Source: Liolophura sinensis
Taxonomy: Eukaryota > Mollusca > Polyplacophora > Chitonida > Chitonidae
Assembly: GCF_032854445.1 (NCBI RefSeq)
Contig: NC_088300.1
Span: forward strand, 48,642,984 to 48,706,983
Direction: 5' to 3'
DNA length: 64,000 bases
The notes beneath the pieces were generated by a model. That model was not told where the DNA came from and ran no database searches. It saw only the letters and a list, made by a program, of their open reading frames with translations. Shown here one piece after another: positions 11,541 through 24,891 of this stretch. Positions within the stretch are counted from its first letter, which is position 1. Each line of letters starts with the position of its first letter. A program made the position numbers and the translations under genes.

Positions 11541-12132
11541 TTGGCACCTTTTTGTTTTATTTGACTGGTATTTTGCGCCCTCCTTTCTATCTTACATATA
11601 AATAAAAACGGTATGCACAAGTATGTACACATTTACATTTATTGTCAGATAACCTGTAAAAAATCTGTCATCTGAATTATTCTAGGTCAACTTTCAAACA
11701 ACATGTAAGTACACATACCTTGTGGTTCAACATGTTTATTTTAAAATAGTAGCGTTATAATTATAATTTTCTGAAAACAAAATAAACACCTAAGCCTTAA
11801 ATACATATTTCCGTAGGTAATCCTTTGTAGAATTTATTTTGATCGCTGTATAAAGATGTCCACAGGGTGAGCTATTGCACAAGATGTTAACAGGGTAAGC
11901 AATTGCATAACTCCGACTCTGTAAAGCTGCTACAATGCATAAAACACATGGGGTTGAAAAAAAGGCCAGGACAATTGTCATTTTAAACTTTTAACCATTT
12001 CCATGTTCCTTAAATTCAAGCCCTAGCTCGCCGGGATGATAAAAAACATTTGAATTAACCCAGTGCAACAGGATATTGCCCACACTGCATTATGCAGTTA
12101 GGTTAAGCCATGAAATAAATGGTGTTCTGCTG

Positions 12133-12431
12133 GCTGGGAGTTGTGGCGTGCTCCTGTAATCTAGCTGCTTGGAGGCCGGGTGTGGCGGATGGCTTGAAGT
12201 TGGGATTCTTGCTAAGAGTTGGTCTGTGTTGATTGGGTGTCCGCGCTAAGATGGGCATCAATATGGGTACGACGAGGGAGCTCAGTGTATCCAGGTTGTC
12301 TAAGGAGGAGGGAACCGGTCCAGGGCGGAAACGCAGCAGGCAAAACCTCCCGTGTTCAGCAGTAGTGGGATCGCGCCCGTGAATAGGCAACGCTTCGTAA
12401 CCTGACTAAAACAGTCAGACCCACTCCTGTT
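12133..12431 (+). ncRNA. SRP RNA (7SL RNA) gene, copy 13
   Basis: Full length, counterpart of copy 6 in the second 7-unit block. Confidence 0.96.
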
Positions 12432-13023
12432 TTGGCACCTTTTTGTTTTATTTGACTGGTTTTTTGCGCCGTACTTTCTATCTTACATATAAATAAAACC
12501 GTTATGCACAAGTATGTACACATTTACACTTATTGTCAGATAACCTGTAAAAAATCTATCATCTGAATTATTCTAGGTCAACTTTCAAACAACATGTAAG
12601 TACACATACCTTGTGGTTCAACATGTTTATTTTAAAATAGTAGCGTTATAATTACAATTTTTTTAAAACAAAATAAACACCTAAGTCTTAAATACATATA
12701 TCCGTAAGTAAACCTTTGTAGAATTTATTTTGATCGCTGTATAAAGATGTCAACAGGGTGAGCTATTGCACAAGATGTTAACAGGGTAAGCAATTGCATA
12801 ACTCCGACTCTGTAAAGCTGCTACAATGCATAAAACACATGGGGTTGAAAAAAAGGCCAGGACAATTGTCATTTTAACCTTTTAACCATTTCCATGTTCC
12901 TTAAATTCAAGTCCTAGCATACCGTGATGATAAAAAACATTTGAATTAACCCAGTGCAACAGGATATTGCCCACACTGCATTATGCAGTTAGTTTAAGCC
13001 ATGAAATAAATGGTGTTCTGCTG

Positions 13024-13322
13024 GCTGGGAGTTGTGGCGTGCTCCTGTAATCTAGTTGCTTCGAGGCCGGGTGTGGCGGATGGCTTGAAGTTGGGATTCT
13101 TGCTAAGAGTTGGTCTGTGTTGATTGGGTGTCCGCGCTAAGATGGGCATCAATATGGGTACGACGAGGGAGCTCAGTGTATCCAGGTTGTCTAAGGAGGA
13201 GGGAACCGGTCCAGGGCGGAAACGCAGCAGGCAAAACCTCCCGTGTTCAGCAGTAGTGGGATCGCGCCCGTGAATAGGCAACGCTTCGTAACCTGACTAA
13301 AACAGTCAGACCCACTCCTGTT
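13024..13322 (+). ncRNA. SRP RNA (7SL RNA) gene, copy 14
   Basis: Full length, counterpart of copy 7 with the same GCTTCGAGG change. Confidence 0.95.
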
Positions 13323-13911
13323 TTGGCACCTTTTTGTTTTATTTGACTGGTTTTTTGCGCCGTACTTTCTATCTTACATATAAATAAAACCGGTATGCAC
13401 AAGTATGTACACATTTACACTTATTGTCAGATAACCTGTAAAAAATCTGTCATCTGAATTATTCTAGGTCAACTTGCAAACATGTAAGTACACATACCTT
13501 GTGGTTCAACATGTTTATTTTAAAATAGTAGCGTTATAATTATAATTTTCTTAAAACAAAATAAACACCTAAGCCTTAAATACATATTTCCGTAAGTAAA
13601 CCTTTGTAGAATTTATTTTGATCGCTGTATAAAGATGTCAACAGGGTGAGCTATTGCACAAGATGTTAACAGGGTAAGCAATTGCATAACTCCGACTCTG
13701 TGAAGCTGCTACAATGCATAAAACACATGGGGTTGAAAAAAAGGCCAGGACAATTGTCATTTTAACCTTTTAACCATTTCCATGTTTCTTAAATTCAAGT
13801 CCTAGCATACCGTGATGATAAAAAACAATTGAATTAACCCAGTGCAACAGGATATTGCCCACACTGCATTATGCAGTTAGTTTAAGCCATGAAATAAATG
13901 GTGTTTTGCTG

Positions 13912-14210
13912 GCTGGGAGTTGTGGCGTGCTCCTGTAATCTAGTTGCTTGGAGGCCGGGTGTGGCGGATGGCTTGAAGTTGGGATTCTTGCTAAGAGTTG
14001 GTCTGTGTTGATTGGGTGTCCGCGCTAAGATGGGCATCAATATGGGTACGACGAGGGAGCTCAGTGTATCCAGGTTGTCTAAGGAGGAGGGAACCGGTCC
14101 AGGGCGGAAACGCAGCAGGCAAAACCTCCCGTGTTCAGCAGTAGTGGGATCGCGCCCGTGAATAGGCAACGCTTCGTAACCTGACTAAAACAGTCAGACC
14201 CACTCCTGTT
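13912..14210 (+). ncRNA. SRP RNA (7SL RNA) gene, copy 15
   Basis: Full-length consensus RNA, counterpart of copy 8. Confidence 0.96.
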
Positions 14211-14799
14211 TTGGCACCTTTTTGTTTTATTTGACTGGTTTTTTGCGCCGTACTTTCTATCTTACATATAAATAAAACCGGTATGCACAAGTATGTACAC
14301 ATTTACACTTATTGTCAGATAACCTGTAAAAAATCTGTCATCTGAATTATTCTAGGTCAACTTGCAAACATGTAAGTACACATACCTTGTGGTTCAACAT
14401 GTTTATTTTAAAATAGTAGCGTTATAATTATAATTTTCTTAAAACAAAATAAACACCTAAGCCTTAAATACATATTTCCGTAAGTAAACCTTTGTAGAAT
14501 TTATTTTGATCGCTGTATAAAGATGTCAACAGGGTGAGCTATTGCACAAGATGTTAACAGGGTAAGCAATTGCATAACTCCGATTCTGTAAAGCTGCTAC
14601 AATGCATAAAACACATGGGGTTGAAAAAAAGGCCAGGACAATTGTCATTTTAAACTTTTAACCATTTCCATGTTCCTTGAATTTAAGCCCTAGCACGCCG
14701 GGATGATAAAAAACATTTGAATTAACCCAGTGCAACAGGATATTGCCCACACTGCATTATGCAGTTAGGTTAAGCCATGAAATAAATGGTGTTCTGCTG

Positions 14800-15098
14800 G
14801 CTGGGAGTTGTGGCGTGCTCCTGTAATCTAGCTGCTTGGAGGCCGGGTGTGGCGGATGGCTTGAAGTTGGGATTCTTGCTAAGAGTTGGTCTGTGTTGAT
14901 TGGGTGTCCGCGCTAAGATGGGCATTAATATGGGTACGACGAGGGAGCTCAGTGTATCCAGGTTGTCTAAGGAGGAGGGAATCGGTCCAGGGCGGAAACG
15001 CAGCAGGCAAAACCTCCCGTGTTCAGCAGTAGTGGGATCGCGCCCGTGAATAGGCAACGCTTCGTAACCTGACTAAAACAGTCAGACCCACTCCTGTT
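14800..15098 (+). ncRNA. SRP RNA (7SL RNA) gene, copy 16
   Basis: Full length, counterpart of copy 9 (GGAATCGGTCC, GGGCATTAAT). Confidence 0.95.
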
Positions 15099-15690
15099 TT
15101 GGCACCTTTTTGTTTTATTTGACTGATTTTTTGCGCCGTACTTTCTATCTTACATTTAAATAAAAACGGTATGCACAAGTATGTACACATTTACATTTAT
15201 TGTCTGATAACCTGTAAAAAATCTATCATCTGAATTATTCTAGGTCAACTTTCAAACAACATGTAAGTACACATACCTTGTGGTTCAACATGTTTATTTT
15301 AAAATAGTAGCGTTATAATTATAATTTTCTGAAAACAAAATAAACACCGAAGCCTTAAATACATATTTCCGTAAGTAAACCTTTGTAGAATTTATTTTGA
15401 TCGCTGTATAAAGATGTCAACAGGGTGAGCTATTGCACAAGATGTTAACAGGGTAAGCAATTGCATAACTCCGACTCTGTAAAGCTGCTACAATGCATAA
15501 AACACATGGGGTTGAAAAAAAGGCCAGGACAATTGTCATTTTAACATTTTAACCATTTCCATGTTTCTTAAATTTAAGCCCTAGCACGCCGGGATGATAA
15601 AAAACATTTGAATTAACCCAGTGCAACAGGATATTGCCCACACTGCATTATGCAGTTAGGTTAAGCCATGAAATAAATGGTGTTCTGCTG

Positions 15691-15989
15691 GCTGGGAGTT
15701 GTGGCGTGCTCCTGTAATCTAGTTGCTTGGAGGCCGGGTGTGGTGGATGGCTTGAAGTTGGGATTCTTGCTAAGAGTTGGTCTGTGTTGATTGGGTGTCC
15801 GCGCTAAGATGGGCATCAATATGGGTACGACGAGGGAGCTCAGTGTATCCAGGTTGTCTAAGGAGGAGGGAACCGGTCCAGGGCGGAAACGCAGCAGGCA
15901 AAACCTCCCGTGTTCAGCAGTAGTGGGATCGCGCCCGTGAATAGGCAACGCTTCGTAACCTGACTAAAACGGTCAGACCCACTCCTGTT
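15691..15989 (+). ncRNA. SRP RNA (7SL RNA) gene, copy 17
   Basis: Full length, counterpart of copy 10, with one private change, GTGTGGTGGATGG for GTGTGGCGGATGG. Confidence 0.95.
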
Positions 15990-16581
15990 TTGGCACCTTT
16001 TTGTTTTATTTGACTGGTATTTTGCGCCCTCCTTTCTATCTTACATATAAATAAAAACGGTATGCACAAGTATGTACACATTTACATTTATTGTCAGATA
16101 ACCTGTAAAAAATCTGTCATCTGAATTATTCTAGGTCAACTTTCAAACAACATGTAAGTACACATACCTTGTGGTTCAACATGTTTATTTTAAAATAGTA
16201 GCGTTATAATTATAATTTTCTGAAAACAAAATAAACACCGAAGCCTTAAATACATATTTCCGTAGGTAATCCTTTGTAGAATTTATTTTGATCGCTGTAT
16301 AAAGATGTCCACAGGGTGAGCTATTGCACAAGATGTTAACAGGGTAAGCAATTGCATAACTCCGACTCTGTAAAGCTGCTACAATGCATAAAACACATGG
16401 GGTTGAAAAAAAGGCCAGGACAATTGTCATTTTAAACTTTTAACCATTTCCATGTTCCTTAAATTCAAGCCCTAGCTCGCCGGGATGATAAAAAACATTT
16501 GAATTAACCCAGTGCAACAGGATATTGCCCACACTGCATTATGCAGTTAGGTTAAGCCATGAAATAAATGGTGTTCTGCTG

Positions 16582-16880
16582 GCTGGGAGTTGTGGCGTGC
16601 TCCTGTAATCTAGCTGCTTGGAGGCCGGGTGTGGCGGATGGCTTGAAGTTGGGATTATTGCTAAGAGTTGGTCTGTGTTGATTGGGTGTCCGCGCTAAGA
16701 TGGGCATCAATATGGGTACGACGAGGGAGCTCAGTGTATCCAGGTTGTCTAAGGAGGAGGGAACCGGTCCAGGGCGGAAACGCAGCAGGCAAAACCTCCC
16801 GTGTTCAGCAGTAGTGGGATCGCGCCCGTGAATAGGCAACGCTTCGTAACCTGACTAAAACAGTCAGACCCACTCCTGTT
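16582..16880 (+). ncRNA. SRP RNA (7SL RNA) gene, copy 18
   Basis: Full length, counterpart of copy 11 (GGGATTATTGC). Confidence 0.95.
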
Positions 16881-17470
16881 TTGGCACCTTTTTGTTTTAT
16901 TTGACTGGTTTTTTGCGCCGTACTTTCTATCTTACATATAAATAAAACCGTTATGCACAAGTATGTACACATTTACACTTATTGTCAGATAACCTGTAAA
17001 AAATCTATCATCTGAATTATTCTAGGTCAACTTTCAAACAACATGTAAGTACACATACCTTGTGGTTCAACATGTTTATTTTAAAATAGTAGCGTTATAA
17101 TTATAATTTTCTGAAAACAAAATAAACACCTAAGCCTTAAATACATATATCTGTAAGCCTTTGTAGAATTTATTTTGATCGCTGTATAAAGATGTCAACA
17201 GGGTGAGCTATTGCAGAAGATGTTAACAGGGTAAGCAATTGCATAACTCCGACTCTGTAAAGCTGCTACAATGCATAAAACACATGGGGTTGAAAAAAAG
17301 GCCAGGACAATTGTCATTTTAACCTTTTAACCATTTCCATGTTTCTTAAATTCAAGCCCTAGCACGCCGGGATGATAAAAAAAACATTTGAATTAACCCA
17401 GTGCAACAGGATATTGCCCACACTGCATTATGCAGTTAGGTTAAGCCATGAAATAAATGGTGTTCTGCTG

Positions 17471-17769
17471 GCTGGGAGTTGTGGCGTGCTCCTGTAATCT
17501 AGTTGCTTGGAGGCCGGGTGTGGCGGATGGCTTGAAATTGGGATTCTTGCTAAGAGTTGGTCTGTGTTGATTGGGTGTCCGCGCTAAGATGGGCATCAAT
17601 ATGGGTACGACGAGGGAGCTCAGTGTATCCAGGTTGTCTAAGGAGGAGGGAACCGATCCAGGGCGGAAACGCAGCAGGCAAAACCTCCCGTGTTCAGCAG
17701 TAGTGGGACCGCGCCCGTGAATAGGCAACGCTTCGTAACCTGACTAAAACGGTCAGACCCACTCCTGTT
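17471..17769 (+). ncRNA. SRP RNA (7SL RNA) gene, copy 19
   Basis: Full length. The 5' half matches copy 12 (TGAAATTGGG). The 3' half has two co-occurring changes, AACCGATCC and GGGACCGCGCC, shared with copies 29 and 32. The block match at +6,229 bp ends inside this gene. Confidence 0.95.
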
Positions 17770-18358
17770 TTGGCACCTTTTTGTTTTATTTGACTGGTAT
17801 TTTGCGCCGTACTTTCTATCTTACATATAAATAAAACCGGTATGCACAAGTATGTACAAATTTACACTTATTGTCAGATAACCTGTAAAAAATCTGTCAT
17901 CTGAATTATTCTAGGTCAACTTGCAAACATGTAAGTACACATACCTTGTGGTTCAACATGTTTATTTTAAAATAGTAGCGTTATAATTATAATTTTCTTA
18001 AAACAAAATAAACGCCTAAGCCTTAAATACATATTTCCGTAAGTAAACCTTTGTAGAATTTATTTTGATCGCTGTATAAAGATGTCAACAGGGTGAGCTA
18101 TTGCACAAGATGTTAACAGGGTAAGCAATTGCATAACTCCGATTCTGTAAAGCTGCTACAATGCATAAAACACATGGGGTTGAAAAAAAGGCCAGGACAA
18201 TTGTCATTTTAAACTTTTAACCATTTCCATGTTCCTTGAATTTAAGCCCTAGCACGCCGGGATGATAAAAAACATTTGAATTAACCCAGTGCAACAGGAT
18301 ATTGCCCACACTGCATTATGCAGTTAGGTTAAGCCATGAAATAAATGGTGTTCTGCTG

Positions 18359-18657
18359 GCTGGGAGTTGTGGCGTGCTCCTGTAATCTAGCTGCTTGGAG
18401 GCCGGGTGTGGCGGATGGCTTGAAGTTGGGATTCTTGCTAAGAGTTGGTCTGTGTTGATTGGGTGTCCGCGCTAAGATGGGCATCAATATGGGTACGACG
18501 AGGGAGCTCAGTGTATCCAGGTTGTCTAAGGAGGAGGGAATCGGTCCAGGGCGGAAACGCAGCAGGCAAAACCTCCCGTGTTCAGCAGTAGTGGGATCGC
18601 GCCCGTGAATAGGCAACGCTTCGTAACCTGACTAAAACAGTCAGACCCACTCCTGTT
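18359..18657 (+). ncRNA. SRP RNA (7SL RNA) gene, copy 20
   Basis: Full length, CTAGCTGC with GGAATCGGTCC. By eye the RNA is identical to copy 21, but their downstream spacers differ. Confidence 0.95.
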
Positions 18658-19249
18658 TTGGCACCTTTTTGTTTTATTTGACTGGTATTTTGCGCCGTAC
18701 TTTCTATCTTACATATAAATAAAAACGGTATGCACAAGTATGTACACATTTACATTTATTGTCTGATAACCCGTAATAAATCTATCATCTGAATTATTCT
18801 AGGTCAACTTTGAAACAACATGTAACTACACATACCTTGTGGTTCAATATGTTTATTTTAAAATAGTAGCGTTATAATTATAATTTTCTGAAAACAAAAT
18901 AAACACCTAAGCCTTAAATACATATTTCCGTAAGTAAACCTTTGTAGAATTTATTTTGATCGCTGTATAAAGATGTCAACAGGGTGAGCTATTGCACAAG
19001 ATGTTAACAGGGTAAGCAATTGCATAACTCCGATTCTGTAAAGCTGCTACAATGCATAAAACACATGGGGTTGAAAAAAAGGCCAGGACAATTGTCATTT
19101 TAAACTTTTAACCATTTCCATGTTCCTTGAATTTAAGCCCTAGCACGCCGGGATGATAAAAAACATTTGAATTAACCCAGTGCAACAGGATATTGCCCAC
19201 ACTGCATTATGCAGTTAGGTTAAGCCATGAAATAAATGGTGTTCTGCTG

Positions 19250-19548
19250 GCTGGGAGTTGTGGCGTGCTCCTGTAATCTAGCTGCTTGGAGGCCGGGTGT
19301 GGCGGATGGCTTGAAGTTGGGATTCTTGCTAAGAGTTGGTCTGTGTTGATTGGGTGTCCGCGCTAAGATGGGCATCAATATGGGTACGACGAGGGAGCTC
19401 AGTGTATCCAGGTTGTCTAAGGAGGAGGGAATCGGTCCAGGGCGGAAACGCAGCAGGCAAAACCTCCCGTGTTCAGCAGTAGTGGGATCGCGCCCGTGAA
19501 TAGGCAACGCTTCGTAACCTGACTAAAACAGTCAGACCCACTCCTGTT
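19250..19548 (+). ncRNA. SRP RNA (7SL RNA) gene, copy 21
   Basis: Full length, same RNA subtype as copy 20. The downstream spacer is of the TTGACTGATTTTTTG type. Confidence 0.95.
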
Positions 19549-20140
19549 TTGGCACCTTTTTGTTTTATTTGACTGATTTTTTGCGCCGTACTTTCTATCT
19601 TACATTTAAATAAAAACGGTATGCACAAGTATGTACACATTTACATTTATTGTCTGATAACCTGTAAAAAATCTATCATCTGAATTATTCTAGGTCAACT
19701 TTCAAACAACATCTAAGTACACATACCTTGTGGTTCAACATGTTTATTTTAAAATAGTAGCGTTATAATTATAATTTTCTGAAAACAAAATAAACACCGA
19801 AGCCTTAAATACATATTTCCGTAAGTAAACCTTTGTAGAATTTATTTTGATCGCTGTATAAAGATGTCAACAGGGTGAGCTATTGCACAAGATGTTAACA
19901 GGGTAAGCAATTGCATAACTCCGACTCTGTAAAGCTGCTACAATGCATAAAACACATGGGGTTGAAAAAAAGGCCAGGACAATTGTCATTTTAACATTTT
20001 AACCATTTCCATGTTTCTTAAATTTAAGCCCTAGCACGCCGGGATGATAAAAAACATTTGAATTAACCCAGTGCAACAGGATATTGCCCACACTGCATTA
20101 TGCATTTAGGTTAAGCCATGAAATAAATGGTGTTCTGCTG

Positions 20141-20439
20141 GCTGGGAGTTGTGGCGTGCTCCTGTAATCTAGTTGCTTGGAGGCCGGGTGTGGCGGATGG
20201 CTTGAAGTTGGGATTCTTGCTAAGAGTTGGTCTGTGTTGATTGGGTGTCCGCGCTAAGATGGGCATCAATATGGGTACGACGAGGGAGCTCAGTGTATCC
20301 AGGTTGTCTAAGGAGGAGGGAACCGGTCCAGGGCGGAAACGCAGCAGGCAAAACCTCCCGTGTTCAGCAGTAGTGGGATCGCGCCCGTGAATAGGCAACG
20401 CTTCGTAACCTGACTAAAACGGTCAGACCCACTCCTGTT
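20141..20439 (+). ncRNA. SRP RNA (7SL RNA) gene, copy 22
   Basis: Full length, subtype of copies 5 and 10. It starts a third, shortened version of the block. The palindrome just upstream is altered here (TATGCATTTAGG). Confidence 0.95.
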
Positions 20440-21031
20440 TTGGCACCTTTTTGTTTTATTTGACTGGTATTTTGCGCCCTCCTTTCTATCTTACATATAA
20501 ATAAAAACGGTATGCACAAGTATGTACACATTTACATTTATTGTCAGATAACCTGTAAAAAATCTGTCATCTGAATTATTCTAGGTCAACTTTCAAACAA
20601 CATGTAAGTACACATACCTTGTGGTTCAACATGTTTATTTTAAAATAGTAGCGTTATAATTATAATTTTCTGAAAACAAAATAAACACCTAAGCCTTAAA
20701 TACATATTTCCGTAGGTAATCCTTTGTAGAATTTATTTTGATCGCTGTATAAAGATGTCCACAGGGTGAGCTATTGCACAAGATGTTAACAGGGTAAGCA
20801 ATTGCATAACTCCGACTCTGTAAATCTGCTACAATGCATAAAACACATGGGGTTGAAAAAAAGGCCAGGACAATTGTCATTTTAAACTTTTAACCATTTC
20901 CATGTTCCTTAAATTCAAGCCCTAGCACGCCGGGATGATAAAAAACATTTGAATTAACCCAGTGCAACAGGATATTGCCCACACTGCATTATGCAGTTAG
21001 GTTAAGCCATGAAATAAATGGTGTTCTGCTG

Positions 21032-21330
21032 GCTGGGAGTTGTGGCGTGCTCCTGTAATCTAGCTGCTTGGAGGCCGGGTGTGGCGGATGGCTTGAAGTT
21101 GGGATTCTTGCTAAGAGTTGGTCTGTGTTGATTGGGTGTCCGCGCTAAGATGGGCATCAATATGGGTACGACAAGGGAGCTCAGTGTATCCAGGTTGTCT
21201 AAGGAGGAGGGAACCGGTCCAGGGCGGAAACGCAGCAGGCAAAACCTCCCGTGTTCAGCAGTAGTGGGATCGCGCCCGTGAATAGGCAACGCTTCGTAAC
21301 CTGACTAAAACAGTCAGACCCACTCCTGTT
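21032..21330 (+). ncRNA. SRP RNA (7SL RNA) gene, copy 23
   Basis: Full length, like copy 6, with a private ACGACAAGGGAGC change on the 5' side of the helix 6 loop. Confidence 0.95.
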
Positions 21331-21922
21331 TTGGCACCTTTTTGTTTTATTTGACTGGTTTTTTGCGCCGTACTTTCTATCTTACATATAAATAAAACCG
21401 GTATGCACAAGTATGTACACATTTACACTTATTGTCAGATAACCTGTAAAAAATCTATCATCTGAATTATTCTAGGTCAACTTTCAAACAACATGTAAGT
21501 ACACATACCTTGTGGTTCAACATGTTTATTTTAAAATAGTAGCGTTATAATTACAATTTTTTTAAAACAAAATAAACACCTAAGTCTTAAATACATATAT
21601 CCGTAAGTAAGCCTTTGTAGAATTTATTTTGATCGCTGTATAAAGATGTCAACAGGGTGAGCTATTGCACAAGATGTTAACAGGGTAAGCAATTGCATAA
21701 CTCCGACTCTGTAAAGCTGCTACAATGCATAAAACACATGGGGTTGAAAAAAAGGCCAGGACAATTGTCATTTTAACCTTTTAACCATTTCCATGTTTCT
21801 TAAATTCAAGTCCTAGCATACCGTGATGATAAAAAACATTTGAATTAACCCAGTGCAACAGGATATTGCCCACACTGCATTATGCAGTTAGTTTAAGCCA
21901 TGAAATAAATGGTGTTCTGCTG

Positions 21923-22221
21923 GCTGGGAGTTGTGGCGTGCTCCTGTAATCTAGTTGCTTGGAGGCCGGGTGTGGCGGATGGCTTGAAGTTGGGATTCTT
22001 GCTAAGAGTTGGTCTGTGTTGATTGGGTGTCCGCGCTAAGATGGGCATCAATATGGGTACGACGAGGGAGCTCAGTGTATCCAGGTTGTCTAAGGAGGAG
22101 GGAACCGGTCCAGGGCGGAAACGCAGCAGGCAAAACCTCCCGTGTTCAGCAGTAGTGGGATCGCGCCCGTGAATAGGCAACGCTTCGTAACCTGACTAAA
22201 ACAGTCAGACCCACTCCTGTT
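21923..22221 (+). ncRNA. SRP RNA (7SL RNA) gene, copy 24
   Basis: Full-length consensus RNA in the position of copies 7 and 14 but lacking their GCTTCGAGG change. Confidence 0.96.
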
Positions 22222-22810
22222 TTGGCACCTTTTTGTTTTATTTGACTGGTTTTTTGCGCCGTACTTTCTATCTTACATATAAATAAAACCGGTATGCACA
22301 AGTATGTACACATTTACACTTATTGTCAGATAACCTGTAAAAAATCTGTCATCTGAATTATTCTAGGTCAACTTGCAAACATGTAAGTACACATACCTTG
22401 TGGTTCAACATGTTTATTTTAAAATAGTAGCGTTATAATTATAATTTTCGTAAAACAAAATAAACACCTAAGCCTTAAATACATATTTCCGTAAGTAAAC
22501 CTTTGTAGAATTTATTTTGATCGCTGTATAAAGATGTCAACAGGGTGAGCTATTGCACAAGATGTTAACAGGGTAAGCAATTGCATAACTCCGATTCTGT
22601 AAAGCTGCTACAATGCATAAAACACATGGGGTTGAAAAAAAGGCCAGGACAATTGTCATTTTAACCTTTTAACCATTTCCATGTTTCTTAAATTCAAGTC
22701 CTAGCATACCGTGATGATAAAAAACATTTGAATTAACCCAGTGCAACAGGATATTGCCCACACTGCATTATGCAGTTAGTTTAAGCCATGAAATAAATGG
22801 TGTTTTGCTG

Positions 22811-23109
22811 GCTGGGAGTTGTGGCGTGCTCCTGTAATCTAGTTGCTTGGAGGCCGGGTGTGGCGGATGGCTAGAAGTTGGGATTCTTGCTAAGAGTTGG
22901 TCTGTGTTGATTGGGTGTCCGCGCTAAGATGGGCATCAATATGGGTACGACGAGGGAGCTCAGTGTATCCAGGTTGTCTAAGGAGGAGGGAATCGGTCCA
23001 GGGCGGAAACGCAGCAGGCAAAACCTCCCGTGTTCAGCAGTAGTGGGATCGCGCCCGTGAATAGGCAACGCTTCGTAACCTGACTAAAACAGTCAGACCC
23101 ACTCCTGTT
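22811..23109 (+). ncRNA. SRP RNA (7SL RNA) gene, copy 25 (mosaic)
   Basis: Full length but hybrid. Upstream and 5' features (GTGTTTTGCTG, CCTAGCATACCGTG) match copy 8; 3' features (GGAATCGGTCC, then TTGACTGATTTTTTG) match copy 9. It has a private GGCTAGAAG in place of GGCTTGAAG. The simplest reading is an unequal exchange inside a unit that lost one unit from the block. Confidence 0.93.
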
Positions 23110-23701
23110 TTGGCACCTTTTTGTTTTATTTGACTGATTTTTTGCGCCGTACTTTCTATCTTACATTTAAATAAAAACGGTATGCACAAGTATGTACACA
23201 TTTACATTTATTGTCTGATAACCTGTAAAAAATCTATCATCTGAATTATTCTAGGTCAACTTTCAAACAACATGTAAGTACACATACCTTGTGGTTCAAC
23301 ATGTTTATTTTAAAATAGTAGCGTTATAATTATAATTTTCTGAAAACAAAATAAACACCGAAGCCTTAAATACATATTTCCGTAAGTAAACCTTTGTAGA
23401 ATTTATTTTGATCGCTGTATAAAGATGTCAACAGGGTGAGCTATTGCACAAGATGTTAACAGGGTAAGCAATTGCATAACTCCGACTCTGTAAAGCTGCT
23501 ACAATGCATAAAACACATGGGGTTGAAAAAAAGGCCAGGACAATTGTCATTTTAACATTTTAACCATTTCCATGTTTCTTAAATTTAAGCCCTAGCACGC
23601 CGGGATGATAAAAAACATTTGAATTAACCCAGTGCAACAGGATATTGCCCACACTGCATTATGCAGTTAGGTTAAGCCATGAAATAAATGGTGTTCTGCT
23701 G

Positions 23702-24000
23702 GCTGGGAGTTGTGGCGTGCTCCTGTAATCTAGTTGCTTGGAGGCCGGGTGTGGCGGATGGCTTGAAGTTGGGATTCTTGCTAAGAGTTGGTCTGTGTTG
23801 ATTGGGTGTCCGCGCTAAGATGGGCATCAATATGGGTACGACGAGGGAGCTCAGTGTATCCAGGTTGTCTAAGGAGGAGGGAACCGGTCCAGGGCGGAAA
23901 CGCAGCAGGCAAAACCTCCCGTGTTCAGCAGTAGTGGGATCGCGCCCGTGAATAGGCAACGCTTCGTAACCTGACTAAAACGGTCAGACCCACTCCTGTT
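23702..24000 (+). ncRNA. SRP RNA (7SL RNA) gene, copy 26
   Basis: Full length, subtype of copies 10 and 17 (shift from copy 17 is 8,011 bp, nine units). Confidence 0.96.
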
Positions 24001-24592
24001 TTGGCACCTTTTTGTTTTATTTGACTGGTATTTTGCGCCCTCCTTTCTATCTTACATATAAATAAAAACGGTATGCACAAGTATGTACACATTTACATTT
24101 ATTGTCAGATAACCTGTAAAAAATCTGTCATCTGAATTATTCTAGGTCAACTTTCAAACAACATGTAAGTACACATACCTTGTGGTTCAACATGTTTATT
24201 TTAAAATAGTAGCGTTATAATTATAATTTTCTGAAAACAAAATAAACACCGAAGCCTTAAATACATATTTCCGTAGGTAATCCTTTGTAGAATTTATTTT
24301 GATCGCTGTATAAAGATGTCCACAGGGTGAGCTATTGCACAAGATGTTAACAGGGTAAGCAATTGCATAACTCCGACTCTGTAAAGCTGCTACAATGCAT
24401 AAAACACATGGGGTTGAAAAAAAGGCCAGGACAATTGTCATTTTAAACTTTTAACCATTTCCATGTTCCTTAAATTCAAGCCCTAGCTCGCCGGGATGAT
24501 AAAAAACATTTGAATTAACCCAGTGCAACAGGATATTGCCCACACTGCATTATGCAGTTAGGTTAAGCCATGAAATAAATGGTGTTCTGCTG

Positions 24593-24891
24593 GCTGGGAG
24601 TTGTGGCGTGCTCCTGTAATCTAGCTGCTTGGAGGCCGGGTGTGGCGGATGGCTTGAAGTTGGGATTCTTGCTAAGAGTTGGTCTGTGTTGATTGGGTGT
24701 CCGCGCTAAGATGGGCATCAATATGGGTACGACGAGGGAGCTCAGTGTATCCAGGTTGTCTAAGGAGGAGGGAACCGGTCCAGGGCGGAAACGCAGCAGG
24801 CAAAACCTCCCGTGTTCAGCAGTAGTGGGATCGCGCCCGTGAATAGGCAACGCTTCGTAACCTGACTAAAACAGTCAGACCCACTCCTGTT
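24593..24891 (+). ncRNA. SRP RNA (7SL RNA) gene, copy 27
   Basis: Full length, near consensus, like copies 6 and 13. Confidence 0.96.

Noticed and set aside
5561-24441. 63- and 81-codon minus-strand frames in spacers (MTIVLAFFSTPCVLCIV...)
   Set aside because: They appear or vanish with single spacer changes and lie over promoter and sub-repeat sequence.
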